Below, one piece after another: positions 22,503 to 33,661 of a DNA stretch of 64,000 nt. The position numbers and the translations under genes are program-made. The DNA lies in contig JAHLJZ010000014.1 of the NCBI GenBank assembly GCA_025602915.1, positions 310,001-374,000 of the forward strand. The letters are read 5' to 3'. The notes beneath the pieces are model-generated. The model was not told the origin of the DNA. It was given only the letters and a program-made list of their open reading frames with translations, and searched no databases. Source of the DNA: Paraphysoderma sedebokerense (lineage: Eukaryota > Blastocladiomycota > Physodermatomycetes > Physodermatales > Physodermataceae). How positions within the stretch are numbered: position 1 is the stretch's first letter; every line of letters begins with the position of its first letter.

Positions 22503-24024
22503 TCACGTGAAGAAAACTGAAGACAGAAGACAATACCAGAAACATCGATTAAATCTATTGAAGCCAAAGTTTCCAGTCAGTAACCAATTCTCAAAATCCT
22601 CTAGGAAAAGCCGCAAATGCAAGGCGAGCGGGAACAATTAGGAAAGGCCAACTTACCACCAACAATAAAAGGTGACGCCGGTTGTTCCGAGGATGATTTA
22701 AGTATCTCTTGTTCCTCCGGTATCATGACGGCAGGTTTCGGTACATTGTGCCGTGATTTTCGTTCTGCATATTCGGTTAGTGCGGATTCGCAATTAAATT
22801 GTCTCAAGAAGAACAAGAGCAAAACAGGTGATATCTCGATATAACTTACCGAGTGGAGCATCATCGCTGTCTCTCCTACTATACAAGCTATTGCCTGTCG
22901 CACTTCGTCCATCTGATGTAGTGTTCGTAGACATGATGGACGGGGAGGAAGGGGCAATGAGAGATTCGTTGTCTCCGCTTTCATTCGGCAAAGTACTAAA
23001 AAGACGAAATTAAGCCATAAGCAACAGCGAGAGGCGATAAAATCTGACAGCCGCAAAAATGGTAGATAATAAGACTGCGATGAAGAAACCAATGACTTAC
23101 GAATACCGAGTTCCTGAAAGTTCCTCGTTCGATTTCGTCTTTAATTTACTATAAAAATCTTGAAATTTCTTCTTCGTATCTAACAACAAAACCAAAAAAC
23201 AAAAGAAAATAAACGACATGAACATAAAGTACAGATATACAATGCTGTTTACACAGCTGAACGGTTAATCCAACAAAAGATACAATCAGAAGGGTGCATT
23301 ACTTTGTGATAGAGAAATTAATTTATCTTTCAGCGGCACTTCCGGTTCCGAATTCGAAGTGGAGTTTCGCTGTGGGCTGTCGACTGCAAAAGCAGGAAAG
23401 AAATAATTAGCATCGGCAGTATCCATGATGAAAGAAACTTATCGTCTACATATTTGGAATCCTATTTGGATAAAGCAATAACTTACACAATCCCATATTT
23501 TGCATATTGGCTCTCACCGCTTCATCTTCATATTTCTGAGCCAACTTTCTGGCTATTTCCTCATCAATCATTAGTTGTCGCCGAGTTGCATCATCCACAC
23601 TCAAACTTCTAGCATACTCTTCGTCCGTCATGAATTGCCTTCCTCTTTCTGCCTCTGCATCTCTTGAATTCAATGATCCTGCACCAACATTATTATTGCC
23701 AAAACTCCCATTTCCGTTGCCATCTCCTCTCCTTCCTGGTGAATTTCTATTTCCGTTGCCGTCCACATTGGGATTGTCAGAGGGAGGTTTATAATTAGGA
23801 TCGCTCACTTCTAGTAGACTGTTGATGGATGATTCAAGGTTGTTGTTATTAGCGACTAAGATGGCTTCTATGACATCTTTATCGACGGAAGGAAACATGG
23901 ACTGGAGTGCATCAGTATGAGACATGGTTGCGGACTGGGTGAGGGAGGATAGAATCAAACGAGGGTTAGTGAGAGGCGGAGACTCAGTTCCGGGAATGTT
24001 GGACGGAGTGAATATGGGAAACAT
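22503..24024 (-). CDS. CUE-domain ubiquitin-binding protein (Cue5/Tollip-like)
   Basis: The first exon (23487-24024) carries a CUE domain near residues 36-75. It has the MFP motif (DALQSMFPSVDKDVI) and the closing leucine pair (INSLLEVSDPNY). It is followed by a Gly/Asn-rich linker and a coiled region rich in Glu and Arg (DEEYARSLSVDDATRRQLMIDEEIARKLAQ is split here only for reading). Further exons fit at 23303-23383, 23101-23179, 22850-22995 and 22657-22764, and a last one at 22503-22600 is uncertain. The total would be about 349 residues. CUE proteins of this layout bind ubiquitin and, in yeast Cue5, act as aggregate-clearing autophagy receptors. That role is inference here. Translation could also start at Met34, just before the domain. 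Confidence 0.72.
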
Positions 24025-24387
24025 TTCTTTTTCTTGACCGTCAATAAATTATGCAATTGTGCAGGGTTGATCAAATGGGAGATGAAATGTTTCTCCAGTC
24101 AAGTCCGCTGGCCGGCTGCCCCTCAAGTCCGTTTCGCCCTGTTCCCCTTGCGAGGGATGCTGCTTTCCCGGCATCGTGTGCAACTGTGCAACGCATTCAG
24201 CGCATCACACATTATTATTGCAATTTTATTTTTCACTCCGCGCCCATTCTTCCGCTGCCGATTTTCTCAGCTGATATTGTCTTTGCATCTGATACGAGAT
24301 ATCCTTTTCTTGATGTGACGACAATTAAATGATCTACGTATGTACAAATATAATGATCTAAATCTACGTATTGTCCCAGATAGAGGG

Positions 24388-26807
24388 CTACAATCCTTCA
24401 AAAACTTGCTTTTCAAATTCAATTTGGCTTAATTTGCCTTTCTTCACCTTTTTCGCCATTCTCTCTTCCTTGGCCAATTCTTCCCATTCGTCATAATTAT
24501 CACTCTCACTGCCGCTGCCAAATTCACTGCCACTGTCCGAATCGCTGCCATCAAATTTACCTTTCTTTCCATTCTTCACTTTTACTTTGGGCACAAAAGT
24601 GCCTTCCATTTTGGCCTTCATGATTGCCATCTTCTTCTTCTCTTTCTTTTCACGTCGCTCAAGGCGTTTCTCCTTGCGTACTTTCTGGTCAGACCATGAT
24701 TCTCCACCTTTTTTCCGTTTCTTTGGATTCGCAGCAGCATCAGCTTTCGCTTGAGCCCTCAGCTTCAACTCTTGAAGTCGCTTCTTCTCGCGAACCTTAT
24801 CTAGGTATTTAATCGAATCAGTGTCAACACTCAGCGAGGCTATATACTCTTGAACTTGCTCAATTTCAGAGAATTTCCAAACGCTTTTACTCTTTCCTTT
24901 TCCATTTGAAGAAGAATTCAGATTCAATTCCGGCATTTTTGGAAGCTTGAGTAATCCCCATAATTGGACTAATTCAAGCAATCTCATATTGGACAATCGA
25001 AATATATAAGATAATTCATTATTTGAATAAAAGCGGATGTATGAAACAAACGAAGTGATGGATTTGTCGAAAACGGAGCGATCTGATCGTACGGCTTTGA
25101 TGACGCGAGAATGGAGGGATTGGAGGTGGGGTGGTAGAAGAAGAGCAGATGGATCATTATTAGAGTCGGGGGAACTCGAAATGGACACCGGTGAAGTGAG
25201 CGCTTGCACCTTCGTCAAAGAAGCGCTAGAAGAGTAATTTGGGTCGATTTTGCCTTTTGACATTGGGGCAATGAACACTTTTCGCACATTCATGAATTCA
25301 ACAAATGTACTTTCTTCTTCAGTGAGAAGTACAATCGCTTGACCTTTTTTCCCCATTCGACCAGCACGACCACAACGATGGGTAAACATCTTGGGATCAC
25401 TAGGTGGATCAAACTGTAAAACGAAGTCGACATTGGGAATATCAAGACCACGAGCTGCAAGATCCGTTGTCAGTAGAATTGACGGCGGCGATGCGGTAAG
25501 GTAATTGTTGTATATTTTAGTCCGTTTTGGAGGAGGTTGCTGGCCATGCAGAGGAAAGAGTGTTGACATCGTCAAGAGAGGATGATTGATGGACATGAGA
25601 AGCTGTAAATCCATAGAAAAACACAGCATAGGTTAGAACAATCGACCAAACCAAGAACACCATGGCTCAATGAACAGCAAAACGAACCTTGTAAAAGTAT
25701 TCAACACAATGACAAGTCCCAAAATAAACAATTGTCTTCCCATTTTCACCATATTTCTCTAAGCATTTAATTAGCCAATATAACTTCTCTCTAATTGTCA
25801 CTTTTATCCAATTTATATCAAGACTCTGGGGAGTTCTATAGACCTGACCGGTTTTCTTATCTGAAACTTTCACCACTATTCTCACTGGATTACGTAGTCC
25901 GGTTTTGATAAGATTTGATAATGTCTCTGTCATAGTCGCACTGAAAAGACCTGTTCGACGTTGCTTCGGTAGATAAGATAAAATATTGGTCAGGCTGGAC
26001 AGAAAGCCAAGGTCGAGCAGACTAAACGATCGAAATCATATGTCAGCATCGGTACATAATATAAAAAGATGTATACACTTACCGATCTGCTTCATCTAAA
26101 ACAACCACTTCACACTCTTTCACATTTACCATCATACCGCCGCTTGCGCTACTCTTAGCACCAATCCCCTTCTTAAAAAACTCTTCGAGCCTACCTGGGG
26201 TTCCTACAACAATATGGGCTCCAAATTGTTTGAAATGTTTAAAATCATCTTCAATTGATGTGCTTGCACCTCCGCAAAACAACGCATGTGTTAAATACTC
26301 TCCCTCCGCATCAATTAATGACTGCATAGGTTCCTGTTCACCGTCAGTCTCATCCTCCCCATTCACCTGCTCCAATTGACTTTCATCCAACGGATATCCA
26401 CGGCAATTCGGCAGAAACAACTTTAGCACTTGATATATTTGTGCAGCCAATTCTCTCGTTGGACTAACAATAACAGCCCCGATTTGATTCTTCTTCAACC
26501 TGTCTTCGCGCCGTCTGAGAATCTCTATGATAGGGATAATAAAAGATAACGTTTTGCCACTACCGGTAATAGCTTCGACTACAACATCCTTATTGGATAA
26601 AAATAACGGTATGGCCTGAGATTGAACCGGAGTCATGGAATTGAAAGATAGAAGATCCAAGACATCGAGCCTAATGAAACGGTCAGCAGGCCTGATCAAA
26701 TGAAAAGCACAGATGGATGAAATTTTCGTGACATACGTCGATTCTGATAACGGAGGCGTTAATGTTTTCCATGCTCCTGCATTGGCCAAGGGTATATCTG
26801 TCGACAT
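24388..26807 (-). CDS. SPB4: DEAD-box ATP-dependent RNA helicase SPB4 (DDX55)
   Basis: Four exons (26737-26807, 26083-26670, 25688-26021, 24388-25602) give 735 residues. All helicase motifs are present in order: MTPVQ, AITGSGKT, PTRELAAQI, GTPGRLEEF, VLDEADR, FSAT, then TTDLAARGLDIP and HRCGRAGRMGKKG. The SPB4 subfamily phrase FVEFMNVRKV and the shared C-terminal region (SFVSYIRFYSNNELSYIFR) settle the subgroup. The C-terminus is long and rich in Lys, Glu and Ser, as usual for nucleolar helicases. SPB4 acts in the nucleolus on 66S pre-ribosomes during 27S rRNA processing and 60S subunit assembly. Only 182 bases separate its start from that of PRP3 on the other strand, so they probably share a promoter region. 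Confidence 0.93.
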
Positions 26808-26989
26808 ATTATCAATTGTTGCAAGTAAATGAGTTGTCTCAAATCAATTCGAGATAATTGAGATTCGGCGAATGCATTTGTTGACTTACGCGCGTGATCA
26901 GTTGCCGAGGGAGGTACGGATGATAGTTGGTGTCGTGGAAGGAACATGAATAGTTAGAAGCGGGGATAACACAGTAGTCAAGTCTAGAA

Positions 26990-29195
26990 ATGGATAATCG
27001 GAAAAGAGCAGCTGCCCAAGATGAATCCTCACAAAAGAGACCGAGAGTGTACGTTATTCCTTTGTTCTTTATTATTTTCAACCTGACATGATTAACTAAA
27101 TCGTTTGGTGTGTTGTTACAGTGAAGATGTTCAGGCCGAAATCGAAAGAAAGAAGCTAGAAATACAGCGGAGGTTCGCTGCTATGACGGCCGGACAAAAT
27201 GGTTCTCAATCCACAGTATCAGCCGGGACAGGATCCACGACAGGTTCATCGATGCCTTCAACAAATGATATCCGACGGCAAATCGAAGAGAAAGCGAGGG
27301 AAGCCAGGGCAAGACTTGCTCAAATGCAGGCTGGTACAGCAACTCCTGTAACAAGTTCATCGTATACCCCACCTGTTCCTCATATTCCTACCCAGGTACG
27401 TATAATTTTGTGAAAAGTAAGGAGGATATGTCGGTTCACGGATTCCACTGATCTGCCAATTCAATTTTGTAGGAAGTAAAAGCAACTGGAGGTCTGAGTG
27501 TTGGGATTCATCCACTTATTGCTTCTCTTATGGCCAAGGACGATAAGTCTTCCAAAGTCGACACGAAAAAACTCTTGATCCCTAAAGCAGGATTCGCTAC
27601 AGTTAAAGCTAACCAAAGGCTAGCTGGTGCACCCACGGCCGCACCAGTCATTCCTCATGGGCAATCCAAAAAACAGTTACCGATAGTAAAACCAGAAATC
27701 ATTAAGGATAATCCATATTTTGATCATACGATAGGGGTGCCTGTCAAGGCCAAAAAGAAGCAGAATCTCAAGTTTGTGCGCCATGGAAAGTTTGTACAGA
27801 AAGCAGAACAGTTGAGAGCTCACGCGAAGATGGAAGAATTGAAAAAGAAAATTGCAGAAACAGTTAAGAAGGCAGGCATGGACAATCTTGATCTTGTATC
27901 CGACAAAGCCGTTCAGGTATTTATATGAATCGTTTGGGTTGTGTCTTTGTTGCTGTGCTGACCTCTTTGTTATTCCATCACAGCGTGAACCTCCGCCACT
28001 GATTGAATGGTGGGATTCGGCACTACTATATCACAACAAATCTTACGACGAATTACCAACAGACGATACATTCCTTCTCTTTTCGGAAGCTGTCCCAGTG
28101 TCCGAAGACTCTAAAGAATCTCTTCCGCCCGTCACTCATTATGTTCTCCATCCCATTCCTATTCAACCACCATTCCACACTGGTCCTCCTCCTCCGCGAC
28201 CTCTCATGCTAACAGCAAAGGAGCGTAAGAAGATTCGTCGTCAGCGACGTGCGGAAGAGCTTAAAGAGAAACAGGATAAGCAACGTCTTGGATTGATTCC
28301 ACCAGATCCTCCAAAAGTTAAAATGTCGAATTTGATGCGAGTATTGGCGAATGAAGCTATTCAGGATCCCACGAAAATTGAGGCGATGGTAAGAGAACAG
28401 GTTGAAAAAAGGCAACACGAACATCACGCTGCGAATCAAGCTCGAAAATTGACGGAAGAGCAAAAGAAAGAGAAGAAAAAGAAAAAATTAGAGGAGGACA
28501 CATCGGCTATGGTTGACGTTGCTATTTACAAGTTCGTATTAGTATTTATGCCGCTCCACAAACTGGGTTATTTCAAGTAGGGCTAACCCGTTTAATATTC
28601 TCAAATTATTTAGAGTCAAAGATTTATCACACCCAAAAATCAAATTCAAAGTTGACACTAACGCGCAACAGTTAAATCTGACTGGTGTCGCCGTTGTAAA
28701 TCCGACATGTAATATCGTTATTGTTGAAGGCGGCCCCAAAGGATTAAAGAAGTATAAAAAGTTGATGTTGAGAAGAATTGATTGGAGTGAAACGTCTGGA
28801 TTAGAGCCAAAAGAAGAAAAGGATGAAAGTAATGACGGTAAATCTTACATTTATTATTCAATTCGTCTTCCTAATTCATTTTGGCTGCAGTTTGCTAATA
28901 CCAAATTTTGCTGTTTTCTGTAATAGATAATGGCGCTTATTTAATATGGGAAGGACAAGTTCGAAAACGAGCATTCCATGGATTTCGGTTTAAAGCATGT
29001 CCGCTGGAGAAAATGGTATTAGAGTTGTTGAGCAGAGCACGGGTAGAACATTATTGGGAGTTGGCAAAGAATTGGAAAGCTAGTGGTATGTATATTTTTC
29101 TGCTTTCGCGAAGAGACCGTGCTGGTTAAACATTAATCGGTTTTGTATTTGATTATATAGAAGTGGAGCAACTGGTTGGTCCTACCGGATTGTAA
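26990..29195 (+). CDS. PRP3: U4/U6 small nuclear ribonucleoprotein PRP3
   Basis: Seven exons (26990-27048, 27122-27395, 27473-27916, 27984-28531, 28614-28837, 28927-29085, 29161-29195) give 580 residues with agreeing phases. An Arg/Lys/Glu-rich N-terminus precedes the PRP3 domain. Recognisable parts are HPLIASLMAK, a region with KQNLKFVRHGKFVQKAEQLR, PPPLIEWWDS, LTAKERKKIRRQRRAE, and VKDLSHPKIKFKVD. The C-terminal domain has VIVEGGPKGLKKYKKLML and RIDW, and ends in FHGFRFKACP and YWELAKNWK. PRP3 binds U6/U4 snRNA in the U4/U6.U5 tri-snRNP and is needed for spliceosome assembly in the nucleus. The last exon codes for only 11 residues plus a stop. Confidence 0.94.
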
Positions 29196-29529
29196 TTCAT
29201 AGCGTCTTTTCACAATAAAGAATGTCTCTTTGTTAAAATGTTTTCAGCCGGCATGGCTGAAATGCTATGCATTTGAAGGATGGCATGCATACCGTGTGCT
29301 AATTACCAAGAAGTGAATGAGCATGAACGTGATTTTGATTAGTTTGGTCACGGTTGCGCTCAATTGTCCGATATTTTTACTATGAATGTCGAAGAAAGCT
29401 ATTGATGTTGGTATTCAAGTGCATTCAATGCACTTGGCATACAAATTTACAAATTTATCTGACTATATCTAACTCATAATCGTTTTAAAATCTACAAAAA
29501 GAAAAGATGACGTTCCCCTTTCATCTACA
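29196..29529. other. Convergent intergenic region
   Basis: 3' flanks of PRP3 and the first cysteine-ectodomain membrane gene. Nothing recognisable. Confidence 0.5.
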
Positions 29530-30978
29530 TTAGTCTAATCTATCAATATTGGTGCCCAACTCTGAGTGTCTTCTTGAGGGGGGCAGCATTTTAACCATTG
29601 AAGATGTAGAAACAAAGTTACGTAAGGATCGTTCAGTATCCATGGAAGTATGTTTATTTCTTGCTTCATCCTGATTATAGTCATTCTGATGCCACGAGTT
29701 GCCCCGCGATTGAGTCGAAGTACGTGAAGTGGGTGATGGTGATAAAGTTAAGGAACGAGATGTATGGGAACGTTGTTTTCTGGAGGGGGTATTTGATGAA
29801 ACTGGACGAGGAGATTTTAAACGCATATGAAGGGGTGATCCGTCTTGCCTTGGGACAGAATGTATTGTTGATTGCGAACCGGGAGATGAGGAAGTTGAAA
29901 GTACACGGGGAGTGGACGTAGACGTTCTACTGTGTTCGTCATATGGTAGGTTTGGGATTTTTGTCGGCGAATGAGCCGGTGTAGAAGTTGATAAAGGACT
30001 GTTCATTTCATCGCCGCTACTAGTTGGCGACAATCCTGCAGGAGTCGCTGAAAATGAATGGAAGCCCGGGTCATGAGGGGATGCACGCATAGGAGGTAAT
30101 ATAGGCGGAGGAGTTATTGCGGGAGATGTAATAGACATAGGAGAATTGTAAGGATCTTGACTATCCCTGTATTTCTTCAGTAATTGTTCCTGCTTTTTCA
30201 GTCGTTTGCGCCGTTCAATATAGAAGGGAACAACTGCGATGAGCACAAGTATCTATAGATTGTAAGCGGTATTTCAGCAATTGTCAGTGAATCAATTACA
30301 AGCGATTTCGAGCAGCTTAAAAACGAAAAGTTACCCCAGCAAAGGTTCCTACAGCAGCCCAAATGCATGCTTTACTGATTGTACCTTCTTGCGAACGATT
30401 ACCCGAATTGATATCTACATTGGCAGATTCTGTCGGAGTAGCAGTCAGAATAGTCTGGAACTGAGTAACAGTGAAGGTTTTCTCTCCAGAGGTTGTTGAA
30501 GCGGAAGCTTCAAGAGTTGAGAAATGAGAAGACCGAAAGAAGGGGACAATACTAAATTAACTTGGTCATGACAGCCAAATGAATCAAGATGTCATACCAA
30601 AACAGGACAAATTCCCTTCACAAACGCTTCGTACTGCACCTCCTTCGCTATCAGGTTGGTTTAAACATCCTAAAACTACAATTCTTCCGTCGAGAGAACT
30701 CCATCCGCCAGTGGAACAACTTGGATTCTTGTTTGGTAATGTACATTCGGTCGATTGAGGAATTTGCGAGCTATCGCAAAGCAATCGAGGAACAACATCA
30801 AGAGTTCGTATACATCCTGTTAATCGGTGATTGACGGAGTCAAGAACGATTCAAATGGAATCAGAATTGGTCGTGAGGACATGAGAGCTGAAAAATTAAT
30901 ATTACCTATTACATCAAGGACGGTCCCAGATAATGGATCCACATAAGTCCAGGATTGGGTGGAACAATTCCCAGACAT
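29530..30978 (-). CDS. Single-pass membrane protein with cysteine-bearing ectodomain, copy 1
   Basis: Exons 30906-30978, 30598-30816, 30335-30507 and 29530-30252 give 395 residues. The N-terminal domain begins WTYVDPLSGTVLDVIGC and contains nine Cys, with the core NPSCSTGGWSSLDGRIVVLGC. A Ser/Thr-rich stalk and one hydrophobic helix built across the last splice (KACIWAAVGTFAGILVLIAV) follow, then a basic stop-transfer (ERRKRLKK). The tail of about 220 residues is rich in Ser, Pro and Thr and ends near MLPPSRR. I see no N-terminal signal peptide. The Cys-domain must reach the outside either through the single helix as a reverse anchor or through an upstream exon I did not find. The layout recalls wall-stress sensors, but the domain is not WSC. 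Function unknown. Confidence 0.68.
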
Positions 30979-31740
30979 TTCAAAAAGCACAGCCAGGCAA
31001 TTTTCACTGATCGAATAAATGAGAGAAGATGATGAATTTCGAAGGACGACCTAAAATTATGTTCCGCATTAGAAGCATGTCCACACACAGCAACCAGTGT
31101 CTGCGCCGCACAATGCTGCGATAACATCGTTTATATTGCGAGCTTAAAATCTCGGTATTTGCTCTGTGTAAATTCGCCGGGATGATTTCCTCTGAGATGA
31201 TTGATTCAGTGTTACTCTCTGCCCTCCTTAGCATTACGCGCCCGACATAACCTCGTGTTGATCTGCGACAATAATAAGTCGATCCACGAGCACTGCATAT
31301 CGTCGAGAGCTTTAGCATACTTTACATAACATGACACAATGCATTTGTGCAGTTGTAAAGAATAAATGTCAACACAAATAGTGTGAATCACAAGGACTGT
31401 ATGAAAAAGCAGCTGTTCAAATGAAGAAAGATGGAAATTAATTTCAAACATTCACGGGTCAATGATTCAGGAAATGTCTAGCACAAGGCTTGTCCCCGAA
31501 ACCTAGCATTTAATGAATGTGATACATTTGCTATTGTCATTTGATTCTATTTGATGGATTGAACAGAAATCAGACAGGGTATCAATGAACCATAATGGCT
31601 AAAAATGAGGATAGCTATAATGCTAAATATAGTACAGATCACAGAAGGGATCCTGTCATACTACAGTAAGAATTATCTATTTCTAGCCTACTAAAAAGGC
31701 TTCAATGCTAACAGGTTATTGAGTTTGAAGAATAGTTACA
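30979..31740. other. Intergenic between tandem paralogues
   Basis: Promoter side of copy 1 and 3' flank of copy 2 of the cysteine-ectodomain genes. Overlapping short frames on the minus strand have no family pattern. An upstream signal-peptide exon for copy 1 was looked for here and not found. Confidence 0.45.
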
Positions 31741-33160
31741 TTATGTATCTGACCGCTGTTGTCTCGAAGGCGGCAAGACTCGGGGTGCAGAATCAGTACT
31801 AACAAAGTTACCAAAAAATTCATGAGGATGAATCAATTCGTGCTGTTGCGGTGTAAATTGACTCGGGGGTCGGGTAGATTGAACAGGAGGGGTCGGGAGG
31901 GGTTGTGAATAGCGGTGAGATTGACTGAATTGGGAAAGTGAAGACGACCTAGCAGGCGCAGCAGAACCTCTGGGTGGAATGGAATCTAGAGGCGGTAGTT
32001 CGGGATAGATTGGTTCAGGCGAGTTGAAGTGATCAGGATATTGATTGTTATATGTTTCGTTTGTGGGTACAGATGATAAAGGAGGAATGGCTTGTCCGGC
32101 GGAGAACACTTGTCCCTCTGATGACGGCGCAGGATGAGGTTCTGTAAACGGTTGCGATGCAGCTGAAGCATTGTTTGAAGCATTGTTTTGAGAATAGACA
32201 GTAGATTGATCGTTGATAGCTGGGTAGATGGGAAACAACGATGAAACATTATGCCCAAGAAGTGAGGGGTTATTCTGGAAATGATTTTCCAACACCGAAT
32301 CATCAGTGATTTGTTGGACCTGCGGGGGAGGCTGAGAAGTCGGCGGGGGAGGATAAGAAAACATAAGACTGATATTTTTTTGAGGAGGATTTGCTTCACC
32401 ATTTGCGCTGTCAGGAGCTGAGTCACCTGCTGCCAATGTAGAGTTAGAAGCTGTGTTGGAATTACCAGCGGAAAATCCTGAGTCGTTATTCCCCGACTGC
32501 GTTCCTTTTTCCTTTCGTATACTTCGATGTCGCAAAACTCCAAATAGGATTAAAGTACTAGCCACAATTCCCTACAAGGTTTTCAGGTGTTAGCAACCGA
32601 AATTATTGACTAGTTGGGGAACTTTAAAATAACAAGGACACTAACTCCAAGAACAAGTCCTACAATAACGCTGCTGTCGCATAATTGTCCCTTGCAACTT
32701 TCAGTATTTTCAGCTTCGGAATTGGGGGTGGGTAAAGCGGTTGATGGCGATCCAAGGGATGTTGTCGATGTCGATGCTGGTGGGCCTGTTAAAAGAACAA
32801 AAGAGAGTAAGAAAGACTTTGGTATTGGCCCATATATAGCTCCAATAAATAGGAAACATTACCGGTACAGTTCCTACTTTCCGTATTTGATCCTCTCAGC
32901 CTGCAAACAAAATTCCCAGCATCTTGTAGGCAGCCAGCAACCACCACTCTTCCGTCAATGGCCGTCCATCCGTCAGGTTCACAATCAGGATTGTATTTTT
33001 CAATTGTACATAAATTCGATGCCGCAAAGGAAGGGTCACAAATGATTCTGGGAGGAGAGGAAGTGGTCAATTTTAGACAACCAATAACTTTGAGTTGCGT
33101 TAGGGTGGCGGGGTCTTGGTAGGTCCAGGGTGTTGACGAGCATATCGGAGGGGATGCCAT
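31741..33160 (-). CDS. Single-pass membrane protein with cysteine-bearing ectodomain, copy 2
   Basis: Three exons (32863-33160, 32646-32785, 31741-32571) give 422 residues. The N-terminal domain parallels copy 1: WTYQDPATLTQLKVIGC, then NPDCEPDGWTAIDGRVVVAGC. In copy 1 the corresponding ectodomain is spread over two exons; here it is one. A Pro/Ser/Thr stalk follows, then a helix formed across the last splice (SSVIVGLVLGGIVASTLILFGVL is two parts joined), a basic flank (RHRSIRKEK) and a long Pro/Ser/Gln-rich tail. The tail ends RVLPPSRQQ, echoing MLPPSRR of copy 1, so a short C-terminal motif (L-P-P-S-R) is shared in otherwise diverged tails. No signal peptide is visible. Tandem duplicates, function unknown. 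Confidence 0.68.
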
Positions 33161-33661
33161 GAGTGCGCAGATGTGCGGGATGTGGACGATTCGGATACTC
33201 TATTTTTTATAGGGTTGTAGGGGATAATGCTGTATCACTCTCTCGCTGGCTGATGATTACTCGATGGTTGCTTTTTTCGATGAAGCCTGAAGCGGTTCCA
33301 TGTCAGGACAATCCCTGCTGGGCTGCACGTGGAACTGTTCTAGAAGGCCCATGGAACAGTTCTAGACGTCCTATGCTTAATCTGCAGCTGTGCTAACCAC
33401 CACACTCATGATAATCCATCTGTGATCGATGAGAGGGCATATGGAATGTCGATTTGAAAAATCAAATTGTATAATACTGCGGTGATCATTCAAGAATAAA
33501 AGGTGATGGTCGCTGCAATCTGCGGACGCCTTCATCAGCAGAAGACAAGGCAATCCCCAATTCCCTCTCTCTCTCTCCAACATTCAATTTCCACCTTGGT
33601 TCCCCGTCTTCCCTAACAGAACTATCATCTTCTTGTCCTTCATGCAAGAAGAACAAAAAGA
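33161..33661. other. Divergent promoter region with repeated palindromes
   Basis: About 500 bases between the start of copy 2 (minus) and NCA2 (plus). It holds the GAAC-N-GTTC repeat pair described separately. No gene seen. Confidence 0.55.
33331..33367. promoter_or_regulatory. Two near-identical 15-base sites with GAAC-N-GTTC core
   Basis: GGAACTGTTCTAGAA (33331-33345) and GGAACAGTTCTAGAC (33353-33367) are 13/15 identical and 22 bases apart. Each contains the palindrome GAAC-N-GTTC, and the first also contains TTCTAGAA, a two-unit heat-shock-element-like inverted repeat. They lie in a divergent promoter, so a dimeric or trimeric factor could bind. Which factor is unknown. Confidence 0.45.

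Noticed and set aside
31986-32543. 185-codon minus-strand frame in copy 2 of the Cys-ectodomain gene
   Set aside because: A shifted-frame shadow of the Pro/Ser/Gln-rich tail, which joins in phase with the membrane helix.
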